DNA from: Spongospora subterranea f. sp. subterranea
Taxonomy: Eukaryota > Endomyxa: Phytomyxea > Phytomyxea > Plasmodiophorida
Length of the DNA: 64,000 nucleotides
Direction: 5' to 3'
NCBI GenBank assembly: GCA_049724395.1
Contig: JAUGWO010000065.1
Coordinates: forward strand, 93,400-157,399
A model generated the notes under the pieces. That model was not told the origin of the DNA, searched no databases, and saw only the letters and a program-made list of their open reading frames with translations. The stretch's first letter is position 1. The number at the start of each line of letters is the position of its first letter. Of the stretch, positions 1-15,508 are shown one piece after another. The position numbers and the translations under genes are program-made.

Positions 1-114
1 GAATTTTCATCCCGCTGCGGCGTTTGCGGAGTCCGCAGTCCAGAGGTCATGGAGGGTTGCGCGAGGTTCGGCGGCAACTGTAGCCTCAATCGTCTTTTTC
101 CCTATTCGGCAAAA

Positions 115-1865
115 ATGGGTCGAAAAGTTGTTGGACGCTCTCAGAATAAGAGGAAAAAGAACCCTAATCCAGAATCAGCTAATGCTGGTAGATGCGCCAA
201 AGATTTTTTGAGTAATCTTCAGGCTATACCAGAAACCAAAGCCGTATGCAATGCCGATGATGGTATGGAATTCGAGCAGGACGAGGACGATATGGAAAAC
301 GATGACGAAATCGAAGAAGTAATCGTCAATAATGACGAAGATTGCGAGGACACTGATATGGTTGATCATGACGACGATGGAGGCGAGGACGATTCCCAGC
401 CGAAAACTGTGTGGGATCCAAGACTTCACGCTCTTCCTGAAGGCGAAGAACTAGAATGCGACAAGTCTGCCTACACATTTTATCATTCCCTTCGTGTCGA
501 ATGGCCTTGCCTGACATTCGACACAATACGTGATCAACTTGGGGCTGTCCGTATTCGTTCACCGCACACGTTGACCATTGCTGCCGGCACGCAAGCCGCC
601 AACGCTTCCGACAATAAGGTCTGCATTTGGAAGATATCCAACCTTTGCGCCACAAAGTTCGACGATGAGTCCGACTCGGATGATGACGACGATGAGGAGG
701 AAATGTCGGGAGGACAACCTGTTATTGTCGATCGCGAATTTCGCCATCCCGGTGCGGTAAACCGTCTGCGGTCGTGCCCCCAATTTCCTCATATTCTAGG
801 AACGTGGTCGGATTCTGGAGTTGTTTCAATCTGGGACGCCCAAGCCCATATCAAGTCATTGGAGTGCGCTCCTCGGCCCAACCAGCCCATTTCTGACAAA
901 ATTCAGCCCCAATTTGAATATCGTGGTCATGAAGATGAAGGTTCATTCGTTGTTACTTGAAGAGATTAATTCATTGATTGAATTTGCATTTGGTTAGGGT
1001 ACGCTCTGGATTGGTCTCCTGTTGTTGCTGGACGTCTGGCTACCGGTGATTGCAAGCGCGGTATTCGAGTTTGGAACCAGACCGGGTCATCATGGGAGGT
1101 GTCATCGTCATGCTATAAGGGGCACACGAAATCCGTTGAAGATATTCAGTGGTCACCGACGGAACAAGGGGTGTTCGCATCGTGCTCTATCGATAAAAGG
1201 TAAAACCGTTTTCGGAATTGACAACGTCCTGTTTGAATGTCGATCACAGCATTCGTATTTGGGATACCCGCACAAGTAATAGGTCCATGTTGTCAATTGA
1301 AATCGCCCACAACAATGATATCAATGTGATCTCATGGAACCAATCGGTAGCGCATCTTCTTGCGTCTGGATGTGATGATGGATCGTTCAAGGTTTGAAAT
1401 TCCCTCTCCATCGGTTACGGATCAGATTTTCAGATAGTGATCAGGTTTGGGACCTTCGCCAGTTTAAGGCGGGGCGTGCAGCCGGTTTCTTTCAATGGCA
1501 CGAGAAACCGATTACGGCGATCCAATGGCATCCCACACAAGATTCGATTCTGGCAGTGACTTCCGAGGACGACAGCTGCTCCATATGGGATATGTCAGTG
1601 GAGTTGGATAAAGAAGAAGCATTACTGGGCAAGGATGCCGGCGGCGCTGACCTTGCTGGAATAGACATCCCTCCGCAGCTTGCGTTCGTACATCGAGGTC
1701 AAACTCAGATTAAGGTTTGACAACATGGGCGGTGTCTTGTACCAGATCACTAACCAGCGTCTTTCTTAGGACATACGGTTCCACCCTCAAATCCCATCCC
1801 TTATTACGACCACGTCATATAGCGGATTCAATTTCTTCAAACCCGATAATTTGGAGGCAGTTTAA
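115..1865 (+). CDS. GRWD1: Glutamate-rich WD-repeat protein (GRWD1/Rrb1 family)
   Basis: WD40 chaperone of the GRWD1/Rrb1 family, known to escort ribosomal protein L3 (uL3) during large-subunit assembly in the nucleolus. Five exons fit in phase: 115-940, 998-1199, 1250-1391, 1445-1714 and 1770-1865, giving about 511 aa. The N-terminus is basic ([15 protein letters not shown]). A long acidic stretch rich in D/E follows, then the family's entry segment ([14 protein letters not shown]) and a second acidic loop ([15 protein letters not shown]). WD repeats follow with typical IWD/VWD endings and a WH-P repeat ([18 protein letters not shown]). I chose the ATG at 115 because it begins the basic nuclear-type N-terminus; an in-frame ATG at 49 would add a non-conserved leader. 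All introns are 50-58 nt. The family assignment is firm; the uL3 role is inferred from the family. Confidence 0.9.
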
Positions 1866-2048
1866 GCCGCACTTTCAATAAATTTCAAAGAGACAGCATC
1901 AATTCATCTGAAATCCATGCAATAGTAGCCATCCGCTTGCCACTGTTTATGTTTCGTAAGTAACGAATCGCCGCTCTGTGACTGGACGTTGACCGAATGC
2001 GAGACGATGGCGCCATCGAATCTCTTACTACATCAGTGACGTTAACAC

Positions 2049-2825
2049 ATGGCTTTGCACCTGAAGATATGCGTCGCCGGGCCAGGAAAATCGGGCAAGT
2101 CTTTCATCAGCAACTTGATGGCGAATCACGGGGGTGATCAACCGCAGCCCTATGACGAGACGATAGGCTGCCGGATATTAGAGACCGAATACGTCGTGGA
2201 CGGAAAGAGCACAGATGGGCGAAAGGTCTGCGCTAGGACAGTTCTTGCTAACAGTCGCAATGGGGTTTACCGTAGCTGAGCACAGATAGAGCGCAACGTT
2301 CGCGTGAGCGTGGAAATTTGGGATCTGGGTGATTCTAGGTTCGAAAAGTGCTGGCTATCAGCTGCAAAGTCAATTAATGGGCTAATCCTGGTTTACAATC
2401 CTAATAATAAGGTAATATATTTCTGATTCGCTTTGGAACTTTTCACAAACTTTGAAAGTTGATTTCGTAACTTTTGTTGCAAACTTGTTCGTCGACGTTG
2501 CTGGTTTCCTATCATCATAAGACCCATAGATTGCTGTAGTTGAGTAGAGAGTTGTTAATGATAGGCGGATGAAGCTGATTTATATTCATGGTTCCGTTGG
2601 TCTCAAGAACATGGAAAGCTAGATCAACGCCAGATTCTCTTGGTGGCGAACCCTGGACCAGACCGTCAATTTCCTGCTACTATGAATCGGCCGCCTCCAC
2701 CTTTGGACAAGTTGTCGATGGTGAAGTTCCTTGTCGGTGATCCGGCACAGTTACGTCAGGATGTCGTAGACTTCTCGGGAATATTGTTCGGATTTCATCC
2801 TGATGCAGAATTTCTCGACGATTAA
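2049..2825 (+). CDS. IFT22: Intraflagellar transport protein 22 (Rab-like 5 GTPase)
   Basis: Small Rab-like GTPase of the IFT22/RABL5 family, a subunit of the IFT-B train that builds cilia and flagella. Three exons fit exactly: 2049-2225, 2286-2411 and 2565-2825, giving 187 aa against about 185 aa in animals. The P-loop is GPGKSGKS near residue 11. The family's RILE segment follows, then a switch-II region WDLGD and a hydrophobic strand GLILVYN. As in other IFT22 proteins the guanine-specificity NKxD motif is not canonical; ANPGP stands at that position. The C-terminus reads EFLDD. Its presence implies a flagellated stage in the life cycle. Confidence 0.9.
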
Positions 2826-2906
2826 ATGAAAAAGCACAACTTAGAAAGATTTTCTGAATTTGAAAAAGTTTCGATGAGCAATATTTATATGACAATAAAA
2901 AATAGA

Positions 2907-4163
2907 TTAAACTGAGATAGGGGCGGCATCCACATCACCAGCCAGTTTTGCCCGTTTCGCTTGGCGCTTTTCTGCCTCCTTCTTCCTGGACAGCTCTTCG
3001 AATACGAATGGAGCAGGGTTAGAATGTTCGGCAATAGCTTTCATATGTCGATTCACGGAAACAATCTCGGCGTCTTGCTTGAACTCGCCACCGTCTCCTA
3101 GGGTGAACGATTCCAACATATCCCCCGACGCGACTAGTAATTGGTTGCAACTACTGAACACAATCGATATAGGCTGATATTTTAAAGGGATTGCCTGCAA
3201 TTCTTGCAACTCAAATTCATCCGATGTCTGATAAAGGTGCACAAGAGGGTCATCTGATACGACAACGGCCAAGACACGATTGGCGGGAGAATACGCAAAT
3301 GACAGAATGGCGCCATCGCAGTTAACGGAACACAATAGGGCACCGGATTCGACATTCCAGACGGCAACCATACCATCTTCACCTCCAGATATAACATACA
3401 ATGGCGCTAAACCATACAAACACACTATAGCCCTAAACCAAAACCACAATATGAGAACCAGCAAGATGTAGAACAGACAATGATGAGAAACACTGAATAA
3501 AACCAGATCGATGTAAAATACAAAAGAAGGGGGAAGCAAAAGTGTGTTGTTTGAATCATTATCATACCCGTGATGTCCATAACAAAATGATTGTATATCA
3601 TATGCAGATGGATAGTGTGAACAGCGTAGTTTGCAATCAATGTCCCCAGATATTATATGCTCATGCAATATTGTCAATGCGTGAACTGTTTCGATATGGC
3701 CTAGTATTTCTGCGATAGCAGATCCGGAATCTGTCACGTCTGCGATCGAGGACACAACCCCGAATCTATCGGCGACGATCAACGTCGAGCCAGAAAATAC
3801 GGCTGACGTCAGTTTCTTTTCGAATTGATATTGACTGATTAGTTCACGCGATTTTACATCAAAAACGTTGACGAATTTATCGTCGGCAACTGATGCAAGA
3901 TACAATCCGGTTGAGGAGAATGTGATTGACCTTATCTGTTCGGTGTGAGTCGACGGCAACACGACGATCCCCTCACTATTATATAACGATATTGTCTTAA
4001 CCTGGGCGATAGCAACATCATCTGAAGAGGGCGACGTGCAAATAAGGCACGATTGGGCCGGCATGCTGCACCTTGACTGACCTGACTCGTTCGACTCGGT
4101 CCGCAATCTGTCGGTCGTAACGATTCCAGACACAAATCGAACTCCGTAGCGGACTCCGTCAGC
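2907..4163 (-). CDS. WDR4: tRNA (guanine-N7-)-methyltransferase non-catalytic subunit, WDR4/Trm82
   Basis: WD40 partner that stabilises METTL1/Trm8 for m7G46 formation in tRNA. Two exons, 4163-3568 and 3432-2907, give about 373 aa. Diagnostic parts are the early repeat ITFSSTGLYLASVADDKFVN, the WDR4 signature DIQSFCYGHH, the repeat VISGGEDGMVAVWN and a basic C-terminal tail EAEKRQAKRAKLA. The 135-nt intron (3567-3433) is a multiple of three and has no in-frame stop, so unspliced RNA would read as 429 aa with a very hydrophobic insert; spliced, the join restores the normal WD repeat. The start is uncertain. The ATG at 4163 (MADGV) is the first in frame, and an internal Met (MPAQSC) is an alternative. 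The methyltransferase partner is not in the window. Confidence 0.82.
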   Translation of the reverse strand, partial: ADGVRYGVRFVSGIVTTDRLRTESNESGQSRCSMPAQSCLICTSPSSDDVAIAQVKTISLYNSEGIVVLPSTHTEQIRSITFSSTGLYLASVADDKFVNVFDVKSRELISQYQFEKKLTSAVFSGSTLIVADRFGVVSSIADVTDSGSAIAEILGHIETVHALTILHEHIISGDIDCKLRCSHYPSAYDIQSFCYGHHGYDNDSNNTLLLPPSFVFYIDLVLFSVSHHCLFYILLVLILWFWFRAIVCLYGLAPLYVISGGEDGMVAVWNVESGALLCSVNCDGAILSFAYSPANRVLAVVVSDDPLVHLYQTSDEFELQELQAIPLKYQPISIVFSSCNQLLVASGDMLESFTLGDGGEFKQDAEIVSVNRHMKAIAEHSNPAPFVFEELSRKKEAEKRQAKRAKLAGDVDAAPISV

Positions 4164-4374
4164 CATTGGCCTAATAATTTCCAGCAAAAGCCACAATCTG
4201 CGAATAAGTTGGTAATAATTTCACAGATTATGAATGCAAAACGTACCGTTTCGACGTCGGAGTTTACGGAGGAAGAAATTTTTGTAAATACATCACAGAA
4301 TATTGCAGAGGTGTGAGCAAGGGGCAAACGGTGATCCATTAGGGCTCGGGTTATCGTCATACGTACCATAATGG

Positions 4375-4815
4375 CAGTTTTCGATATGGTGCACCGTCTC
4401 AAGATACATTCCTGCCGTATCTGCGAACTTCAATCTGTACAAACATTTTCTGTTTTAGCAATCAAAATCTCCATTCTGGGCTTATTACCTCTTTGTCGAT
4501 GTCTCTTTGGACTGTTTCTGAAATTCTTTTTCTTTGCAGATTGCAGGATGGCAGTGCTTGAAAATTGTCGCTTATATCAAACTCTGCATCTTGCACAAGG
4601 TTATGATTGGATTGACTTTGCGTCTGAGAGGCATCAACAGCGCCAGATCGTCGGGTTGGGTGAAGACCCTCCACATCTGGGACAACGGTCGAGGGCTTAC
4701 GTGAAATGGGGTTGCTTACGAACGGATCTTGCTTGGCTTTGTTTCGTCGTCGTTCGCTTTTCTTGCTTGTTTTTGGTTTCGAGGATGGTGCCCCAGCTAG
4801 AGCAGTGTCTGGCAT
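4375..4815 (-). CDS. Possible small basic protein, unknown
   Basis: A reading frame starting at 4815 (MPDTALAG) runs about 110 codons. It is rich in Lys, Arg and Ser at the start (KTSKKSERRRNKAK) and ends near RISETVQRDIDKE. There a GT donor could splice over about 40 nt to a second exon reading FADTAGMYLETVHHIENCHY before another donor near 4370. I do not recognise a family. It could be a short gene divergent to nothing nearby, or chance. It lies upstream of WDR4 on the same strand, and the two could share a transcript. The supporting evidence is only frame length, composition and plausible splice sites. Confidence 0.25.
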
Positions 4816-4863
4816 CACCGCTTATACGATTCTATTCAATGATTTGCCGGCAACAGTATTGAT

Positions 4864-6850
4864 CGGCGATGGTACCTCCCTTACCTAGGCTGTTCAATGT
4901 TTATAACAAGAAGGAAAATCAAAACCGTTTGATCTCATCGTAACAGGAATTTTCGCAAATATAGTCGAAGTAACGAATATACAGTACTGCTCCCAAAGGA
5001 CTCAACAGGAAGTGATCGACGTTACGATGTCACAGCCCCTCACATACGTGAATTACCTCACGAAAATGGCTTGACATGGGACATGGCTTTCCCACTCGTT
5101 GGTCCGATTACCGAAACGCCCTTTATGTAGTCTCATGAATTAAGCTAATAGATGTTGAACGCTTTCGAAATCATTTCATATTTTTGCTGGTATTCTGTGA
5201 GAGGTAGAATTGAATGTCTATTTTTCGCCTGGGTTGAGAGAAGTATGCGGTCGTCGTTTTTTTGGAATTTTGCGAAAATCCGACAAAAACGCTCCCCTAA
5301 CCCAAATAAGGGTTTGAGGTAAAGAGCACTGAGATGGTTTACTTCATTCGCTGACAAGGCTAAAGACTGGGGGATAGATCGGAATTCGCTGGCATGCGCA
5401 TCTGAAGTCAGCTGGCGAGGAAAATACAGCTCATCATACAGGCGAGAACAAACAGTTACCAAAGATAGAATGCACATGTCTACAGGATTTGAAACTCTTT
5501 GAGCGCATCAAATTCACATTAGCGGAGCTGCAGCAATAATTTTCAGTTTAGATTGATGTCTGGATGTAAAACGAACATGTAAAGGGGCCTGCAACCAAAG
5601 GTCAGCTGTGGCCTAAATCAAGCTTGGCACCGCGTCGTTTAAAAAACACAATAAATGTGAGCATTCGTTTTGATGCGTCTCGCGGATGTGCCCCAATTGC
5701 GTCCATATTGTGAAGTCAATCTTCAAATTCAGATTGCATTCTACATCAGACAACAAATGCTTTCAAGGAAAACTCGATGAACCTTGTGCGATCAAGGAAT
5801 TTTGCATTTTATAGCAATCCCTGTGCATCAGTTGAAACGAATCACCAAAATCGTTGAAGTTGACATTTCGCTGGGTTGATCGTGATTTTTTTTTCAGCGA
5901 AAAACCTGTGTGTCTTATTGGCGTTTCAAGAGGATCCCGTTGAGAGTCGTGAACGGGTCCTCAATTCTCCTCCTGGGATAACATTTTACGTCGCATACGG
6001 CAAGGTAAAAATTCCTTGCATCGACATGATGAGATCGTCCTCGGATTCGGTGTTCGATTTCGGCGAGGGGGCACTTGACGTCATCATCTTGGGAGCAGCC
6101 CATGGTAGGAGAGACGGTTGTCGAGTCATACAATAACTGTGAAACAGTATTGCAGTGGCGTGGTTACGTAGCACGTTCTGTTGTAGTGCACGTACGACTA
6201 CATTGCCATAGGTGGCACCCCTGGATGAGAGTTGAGGCCTCGCCAATTGAAATGGTCAATTATTTCAAGTGCCTCGAACAAATATCCGCTGCTCAATTTT
6301 TTGATCCAGACTACTCCATCTGTAATATATGCTGTGGCTGTAATCGTCACCTCCTAGTCGGTAATGGCGCGATTTGATGGTTGAAAAATGGCGAGATTTT
6401 CGGCCCAGACTGGGAGTCGTTGTACTGTATTTAACATAGTTCGATTGTGAGATTCATGGGCAGTTTAAAGCATATTTATCAGTCAAGCCCATTCGAACAG
6501 CAAATCGTGATACACAAAACTGAAACATTAAGACGGAACCGCGGTTTGGATTGCCAACGACTCAGCAAAATCAAATCATTTGCATGACAGTATTGAGCTG
6601 CAAGTGGATGGCCACGCCGTGCATATTGATAAAAGGCACTTTCGGTACAGTCATTTCAAGATCCGGTGAACTTCTAGTCTTCATATTTCGTCGATAGAGC
6701 TCGGGTTGAAGCGTTATTGGCCAATATTGCGCCCGGCAACTATCAGGGGCGCCGGTCTTCAATGACAGCGAACGACGGGTACGACTAAAACGACGACGAA
6801 AAAACTAGACTAGAAACTCCTCGGATCCTGAAGTGACTACCGAAAGTAAA
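4864..6850. other. About 2 kb without a recognisable gene
   Basis: Several short frames exist on both strands, such as one at 5145-5477 on the minus strand and one at 6075-6377 on the plus strand. None shows a motif, repeat or splice pattern I recognise. The right part adjoins a retroelement fossil and may contain more decayed copies of it. Confidence 0.5.
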
Positions 6851-7140
6851 GAAGATCGTTTAAATTCTCCATTGCAGAAGTTTGAGGTTAATGTCGTTGA
6901 TCCTCAAAAGGAAGAGAAAGACCTTGAAACGGCACTTGCGTGATTGTAACCATCCAGAACTGCTTACTCGCATCGGTAAGCACGGAACATAATCTCCCTT
7001 TGGATACGCCAAAGTAACAGCTTCTCTAATTGACTCAATGACAGTTTGAAAAGCCTGGGAAAACTCATCATTCCAACCAACATCATGTTTCGTGTTTGAA
7101 CAGGCTAATGCAGGTGCCGCCAGCAAGATAGATCTCACGT
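6850..7140 (-). mobile_element. Ty3/Gypsy-type pol remnant (RT-RNase H junction)
   Basis: On the minus strand the text VGWNDEFSQAFQTVIESI followed by LAYPKGDY resembles the link between reverse transcriptase and RNase H in Ty3/Gypsy polyproteins. No terminal repeats or other domains are visible nearby, and the copy is short and broken. It is an old fossil directly upstream of the PRP16 gene. Confidence 0.5.
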
Positions 7141-7227
7141 TAGCGAGTCAGCGTGGGCTACGCGATGCGCGTGTTTGAGGGCCACGCGGACTGTACGGTA
7201 AATGAAGAGAGGAGTATCATTTTAGTG

Positions 7228-10966
<3,739 letters not shown>

Positions 10967-11076
10967 ACTATTTATGTAAGCTTAACTCGTCTAGTATCAA
11001 GCCCGTTTTGTTCTGACAGTGAATGTTTTGCTTTGGCGAGCAAACACACATGATAAGAATATCTGATTAAGACAAT

Positions 11077-12217
11077 TTATTGCCACCGCCATGCGAGATG
11101 CTGAGCAACAGTTTCATACGAGCCAAAGAAGAGGAACCCTCCCAGACTAATCCACGTAACGCGATGGTATATTCCTCGTGTTAACCCTGCCATTCCCTCT
11201 TCTTTCCATGTTGTCGTCAGACAATGCCGAAACCCTTTGTAAACGGGGCGTCCTTCTTGTGTCATCAGACGCGTTTTAACGACGTCAAGGGGGTTAGTCA
11301 CTGCCGCTGAGATTCCGCCAGCAAGAGCCCCCATCGTCCCAGATTGTACTGGAGTTAAAGTTTCGCCATCATAACACCTCCTTGAATATTGAAGTTTCAG
11401 CGTCTCCCAGAGAGCAAATTGCAGCGCGTCGAACGGTATCTGGACAAAATAACGTTGAGATACATGCTGACCACAACATAACTCAATGGTAACCTCTCGT
11501 ATTACAGTTGACCCATATCCGGTGAGCAATCCTGAAATTCCTTTTCCTGACAATATTGATTTAATACAAGCTAGTGAAGATGGGTGCATTCCAGCCTGCA
11601 AAAACAAGGTCTGATTTGTACCACCTCATAGAAGCACATTTGCCTTATTCACCTGCATCTGCTGTTTCACAATTTCGAAGGGTACACGAACCCCGCATGC
11701 GAATACGTTAGCGACGGCAGCAGAAGCCATGCTGGAGAATGGATCGGGAAAATGGGCAATTGATAGGCGACGGCATGTGTCATATACGGTGAAGAAAACG
11801 GCCCCAGATGGGAATGACCCGACCATCGCTGAAGTCAATCCGGCATAGAACCGGAAGGCCTGTTTAGGCACTTGACGGGTCTGCAACCTGGTCTTTAACG
11901 TATCCAGAGGGAACAATACTAAATCGGTGCACGTTCCGGCAAGACCTCCTGAAATAGCTGATGCTACACGACAGAGAAAAAATTAGGAACACGCATTGGC
12001 ATGAAATGATCCTACCGCTTAATGATAAAAGTAACGGCTTGTTTTTGGTCGTTGGCGCCGCAAGAGTAGCAGATCCGCCGATCTCGTGCTGATGTGCCGC
12101 CATAAATTCAGTACAATCCCGGATTTTACTTTTTGGCGCAGCCACTAAACGATATCTGCGCAAACCTCCGTCCGCATCGCCAGCATGGGCAATCATTTGC
12201 ATGACAATAAGCGTCAT
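11077..12217 (-). CDS. SLC25A26: Mitochondrial carrier, S-adenosylmethionine transporter type (SLC25A26/Pet8)
   Basis: Inner-membrane carrier that exchanges cytosolic SAM for matrix SAH in the family. Four exons are in phase: 12217-12016, 11963-11653, 11595-11494 and 11439-11077. All three carrier signatures are present: FPLDTLKTR, VPFEIVKQQ and NPLDVVKTR. SAM-carrier-specific text is FYAGLTSAMVGSFPSGAVFF and the REIPFDALQF segment made by the third splice. The last repeat ends ISLGGFLFFGSYE. The start may be ATG 12217 or the later ATG at 12103 (MAAHQHE), which would give a length closer to the family. The third intron (11493-11440, 54 nt) is open and a multiple of three, so retention would keep the frame. 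It is convergent with PRP16, with about 110 nt between the stop codons. Confidence 0.85.
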
Positions 12218-12239
12218 CGACGCACGATGCCATCATGGA

Positions 12240-12679
12240 TAGTTTTTGCCCTTACTTATAAAGGTTAAATTCATACAACATGGTTTTTTCACAGCAACAA
12301 ATATGTCTCTTATTGAATGCAACGTGATTGGACGGTGCAAAATTTCCTCAGGTTTTTTCGCTATCATGGCACGCCGAACAAAACATATCGTTTGCGACCT
12401 CTGGTCATGTACTTGTAGTCAAGGACCGCGTTTTACATGCGTATCACATGAACTTTTGATGCGTATTGTTTGCAAGCGCTCGGCATCTACCTACATTGGA
12501 TTTTCAGTCCTACGTACTCAGTCCCATGGCTATGTCGTTCGATTGACGAACCCGATGTAACAACAGTAGAAAGGGATCCATTGCAGTCATGCAGCCCCTT
12601 GGACTTGGTCTGTCTAACTTCTCGACACGCGAGTCTTTGATGTGTAGTCTGCATCTGTGGCATCTTGGGTATTAATCAT
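12240..12679. other. Intergenic region with no supported gene
   Basis: This divergent spacer separates the carrier (minus strand) and the secreted protein (plus strand). A 104-codon plus-strand frame at 12246-12560 has no recognisable domain and an unusual composition, so I treat it as chance. The region probably holds both promoters. Confidence 0.5.
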
Positions 12680-13349
12680 ATGCTTGTGTTCTGCATTGGA
12701 GTTGGCGCAATCCTATGCAGCCTGATCAAGTTTGGACAGACCCAGATTATCGATGCCAATCGAGATTCTCAAGTTTGGGCCAAGGTGAAGATGCCTTCTG
12801 GTAATGTCGTTTGGCAAACCGTAGATTCCTGCCCGCTAGTAGCCTCAGGCGGTATACGGCTTAGTCGCCTCATCACCTGTTTTTTCTTATCGTTTTGGTA
12901 AAACACAGAATCGGGTCCATCAATATTCCTCCTATCTCCTCACTCTGGTGACGTTCTGATTGGGCATCAGTGGTTCAACATTACATGGAAGACATGTGGA
13001 TTCGTTCCTGCCGTCCGGGTTGACCTCTATCATCAGCTTGCTTTGGTCTTGACGATAGATATGGCCACTCCTAACAACGAGTTCTATCCATGGAAGGTCT
13101 GAGCATTATCATCACTTAGATCGTCTGTAAAGGTTCATATGATAGGCGATGCTTCCATTGCACTATTCTGTTCAAGCTTTCTATACGATTCGAGTGGCTT
13201 CGCTCCACGACTCGAACGTTATTGGCGAGTCAACGCCGTTTAGGATCGTCAGAGAATACTCCGCAGAAAACATCAAGCGCCTTCACTTTTTGCATGAAAA
13301 ATTCGGTGGCCCAGTCCTCGATGAGTTTGTAGTAGATCCAAATATATGA
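12680..13349 (+). CDS. Secreted Kre9/KNH-like domain protein
   Basis: Small extracellular protein with one Kre9/KNH-type beta-sandwich, a domain of wall-associated Ser/Thr-rich proteins. Three exons (12680-12851, 12909-13096, 13146-13349) fit exactly, giving 187 aa. Residues 1-20 are a clear signal peptide (MLVFCIGVGAILCSLIKFG). The domain pattern is GDVLIGHQWFNITWKT, then VRVDLYHQLALVLTIDM, the NNEFYPWK turn and YTIRVASLHDSNVIGES. No C-terminal hydrophobic GPI signal or Ser/Thr-rich tail is present, unlike many family members. It ends DEFVVDPNI. It is convergent with the BAR-auxilin gene. Function is inferred from the domain only. Confidence 0.7.
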
Positions 13350-13417
13350 CACACGGTGGATATTGAAAATACACGAAAGCTTTGAATTTATACAAGAATA
13401 ATTTTGAAATATTAGAT

Positions 13418-15496
13418 TTACAGTGCACCGGATTCTTCAAACGCTTTGTATTCGACCTGAATCGCATTGAAGACGCGTTCGCAGATGACAAGTTTCTCTG
13501 CACTTGTCCGATCTACTTTGTCTGGATGTACCAGAAGCATAGTTCTTCTTGTCGTTCTTTTTACGTCAGACGCAGAGACTATATCAGACAATTTCACCTG
13601 GAGGTAATCATAAACCGACAATAAGCCGTTAGAGAATTAGAATGCACTCACGACGGGAACGTTCATGTCCGACGGTAGAATCGTATGCATTGTTGACAGC
13701 AATACACGTATCGGTTTCCTTTTCTGCCCAATACCTAACTCCCAGTTATCCAACTGAAATGATATGTTATCCTTAACTCGCTCCTTCGCATCTTGCATTT
13801 GCTCATCGGCCTGACCGTATTATATCAACAACGATGTGGGGATCAAGCAACGCTTGCAGTTTACGTTGATCTGAGCATGCAACGTCCGTACTCTGGCGTT
13901 GCGCTCCGTTTCACTTATATCAGCAGAACTTGAATTCGGAGTAGATGAATACAGAAACGCATTGGCAACTGCAGAATCGTGGCCGAAAACAAACGGAGAT
14001 ATAGCGGCGTCGGTGTTGCCCGGAGACGTGAACAAATCGTCAATCGGACTTACTAAATAATCACAGTTGGATTCAAAAAAAAACCGTGAATTGCAGCCTA
14101 TTGCCTGATGAAGGATTGCTGTGTACGACGTTTTGAAACGAGATGTCAACAGGGGAGAAACTCGACGATGGTGCCGATGAATCGAATCCGAACAGCAAGT
14201 CTATGGTCTCAACAGAACCCGTTTTAGATGAACTGGGTTCTTTAGCCTGCGAATGATTATCATCAGGAAAGAAGACTCGTGTGAAAACCAACCTTGGAGC
14301 CGCTGCTCGAGAACAAGAGTTCAGAAGGTTTACCCTGCATTGTCGGAGGCAACTTCTCCTCTTCTTTGTGGATTGGAATGGGAGCATCTTCTTGCTTTTC
14401 TTCTGAAGAAGCATCAAGATCTGAGCCATCGTCCTTCACAAGCACACGCATTGAGACAAACGTTATTGGCATTGAACGGGCTTATGAAGAGCAAACCTCT
14501 GACTCATTATCAATTTGACTATTATGGCTCGCCCCATTGGAATTATTAGTGTCAGAAGGTGTCGAAGCTAACCTAATAGTATGAGACACAATATTGGATT
14601 GAAAGAAGCGAACAAACCTGCCGCCGCCGCCGCCAGAGCAAAGTCTGGGGTGGTGCCTTTTGGAAATCTTTTCCTGTATGCTTGCACGTTCTTGTCAAGG
14701 ACTGAAACAAGGGACGAGGTTCTCGAAAAATATTCCAATTGATATTCCATTAACCGGACAAGAACTGCATCGAGGACTGTGTAACGCGACTCTAACTCTT
14801 TTTTGACAAGTTCTGAAGACAGACGTTAAACGTAATTCACAGTGACATCATCACATCCACACCTCTTAACTCAGAACGAGTGCTTTCAAATTCAGCCTGC
14901 TTTTTAGCAATTGTGGATGGGTCCTCGTTTCTCTGCGCTGATTGAGTGATTTTGGTCAGCGCTTTTTGGGCACCATTTGTTCTCTTAATCAAAACATCGA
15001 CCTGAAGTTTCCATTTGTCCAAAAGCGCAAGGACCTGAATTGCCGAGAAATCAATTCGTGATAAAACCTTTCATCAAACAAGAGCAATGAACCTCTTGGT
15101 CAAACTGAGTAGCCCATATTTCCGTTGCTAGTTTGTCCATCCCTCGTGTCGTATCAGAGAAGATAGTGATGCTTTTCTGCCTAGCTTCGGAATGTCGATA
15201 AATGTTGAGAAAATCGAGACCCGTTTTCGCCGATTGCATGGCTGAGTTAACCATTGCTGCAGCGTATTTAGCTAAATCTGCCCGCAATTCCGTAACAACT
15301 TTTGATAACTCCAAAAGCTTCAATTTGAATCTACAGGAAAACGTGCGAAAAGGCTCAGCATTAGTCACATTTCCGACATCCGAATTTTTTCGTACGTCTC
15401 TAGCTGCGGATCATTCCGTATTTGCGGCGCTCCTGTAAGCGCTGAAGAAATGTCGATTAACTTCTTCTTCGTATTATTGAAGAAATCAAGAGTCAT
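13418..15496 (-). CDS. BAR-domain protein fused to a C-terminal auxilin-type J domain
   Basis: Predicted clathrin-uncoating and membrane-bending protein. The N-terminus (MTLDFFNNTKKKLIDISSAL) leads into a helical BAR-like region (FKLKLLELSKVVTELRADLA, EAEFESTRSEL-like stretch, LEYFSRTSSLVSVLDKNVQA). A disordered Ser/Glu-rich linker with DLL/DLF-type motifs (ETIDLLFGFD, IDDLFTSPG) follows. The end is an auxilin J domain: NWELGIGQKRKPIRVLLSTM, then a J helix with the catalytic HPD (LLVHPDKV), ending EYKAFEESGAL. Exon joins from the BAR part to the J part keep phase at every step, for example 14640 into 14570, 14512 into 14425, and 13850 into 13810. This makes one gene far likelier than two. Auxilins recruit Hsp70 to clathrin coats, and BAR domains sense curvature. 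The gene starts only 13 nt after the stop of the upstream gene. Confidence 0.7.
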
Positions 15497-15508
15497 CTTC
15501 TCCTAGCC

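Noticed and set aside
4371-4862. 163-codon plus-strand frame
   Set aside because: Low-complexity, Phe/Leu/Cys-rich reading with no motif, overlapping candidate minus-strand exons.
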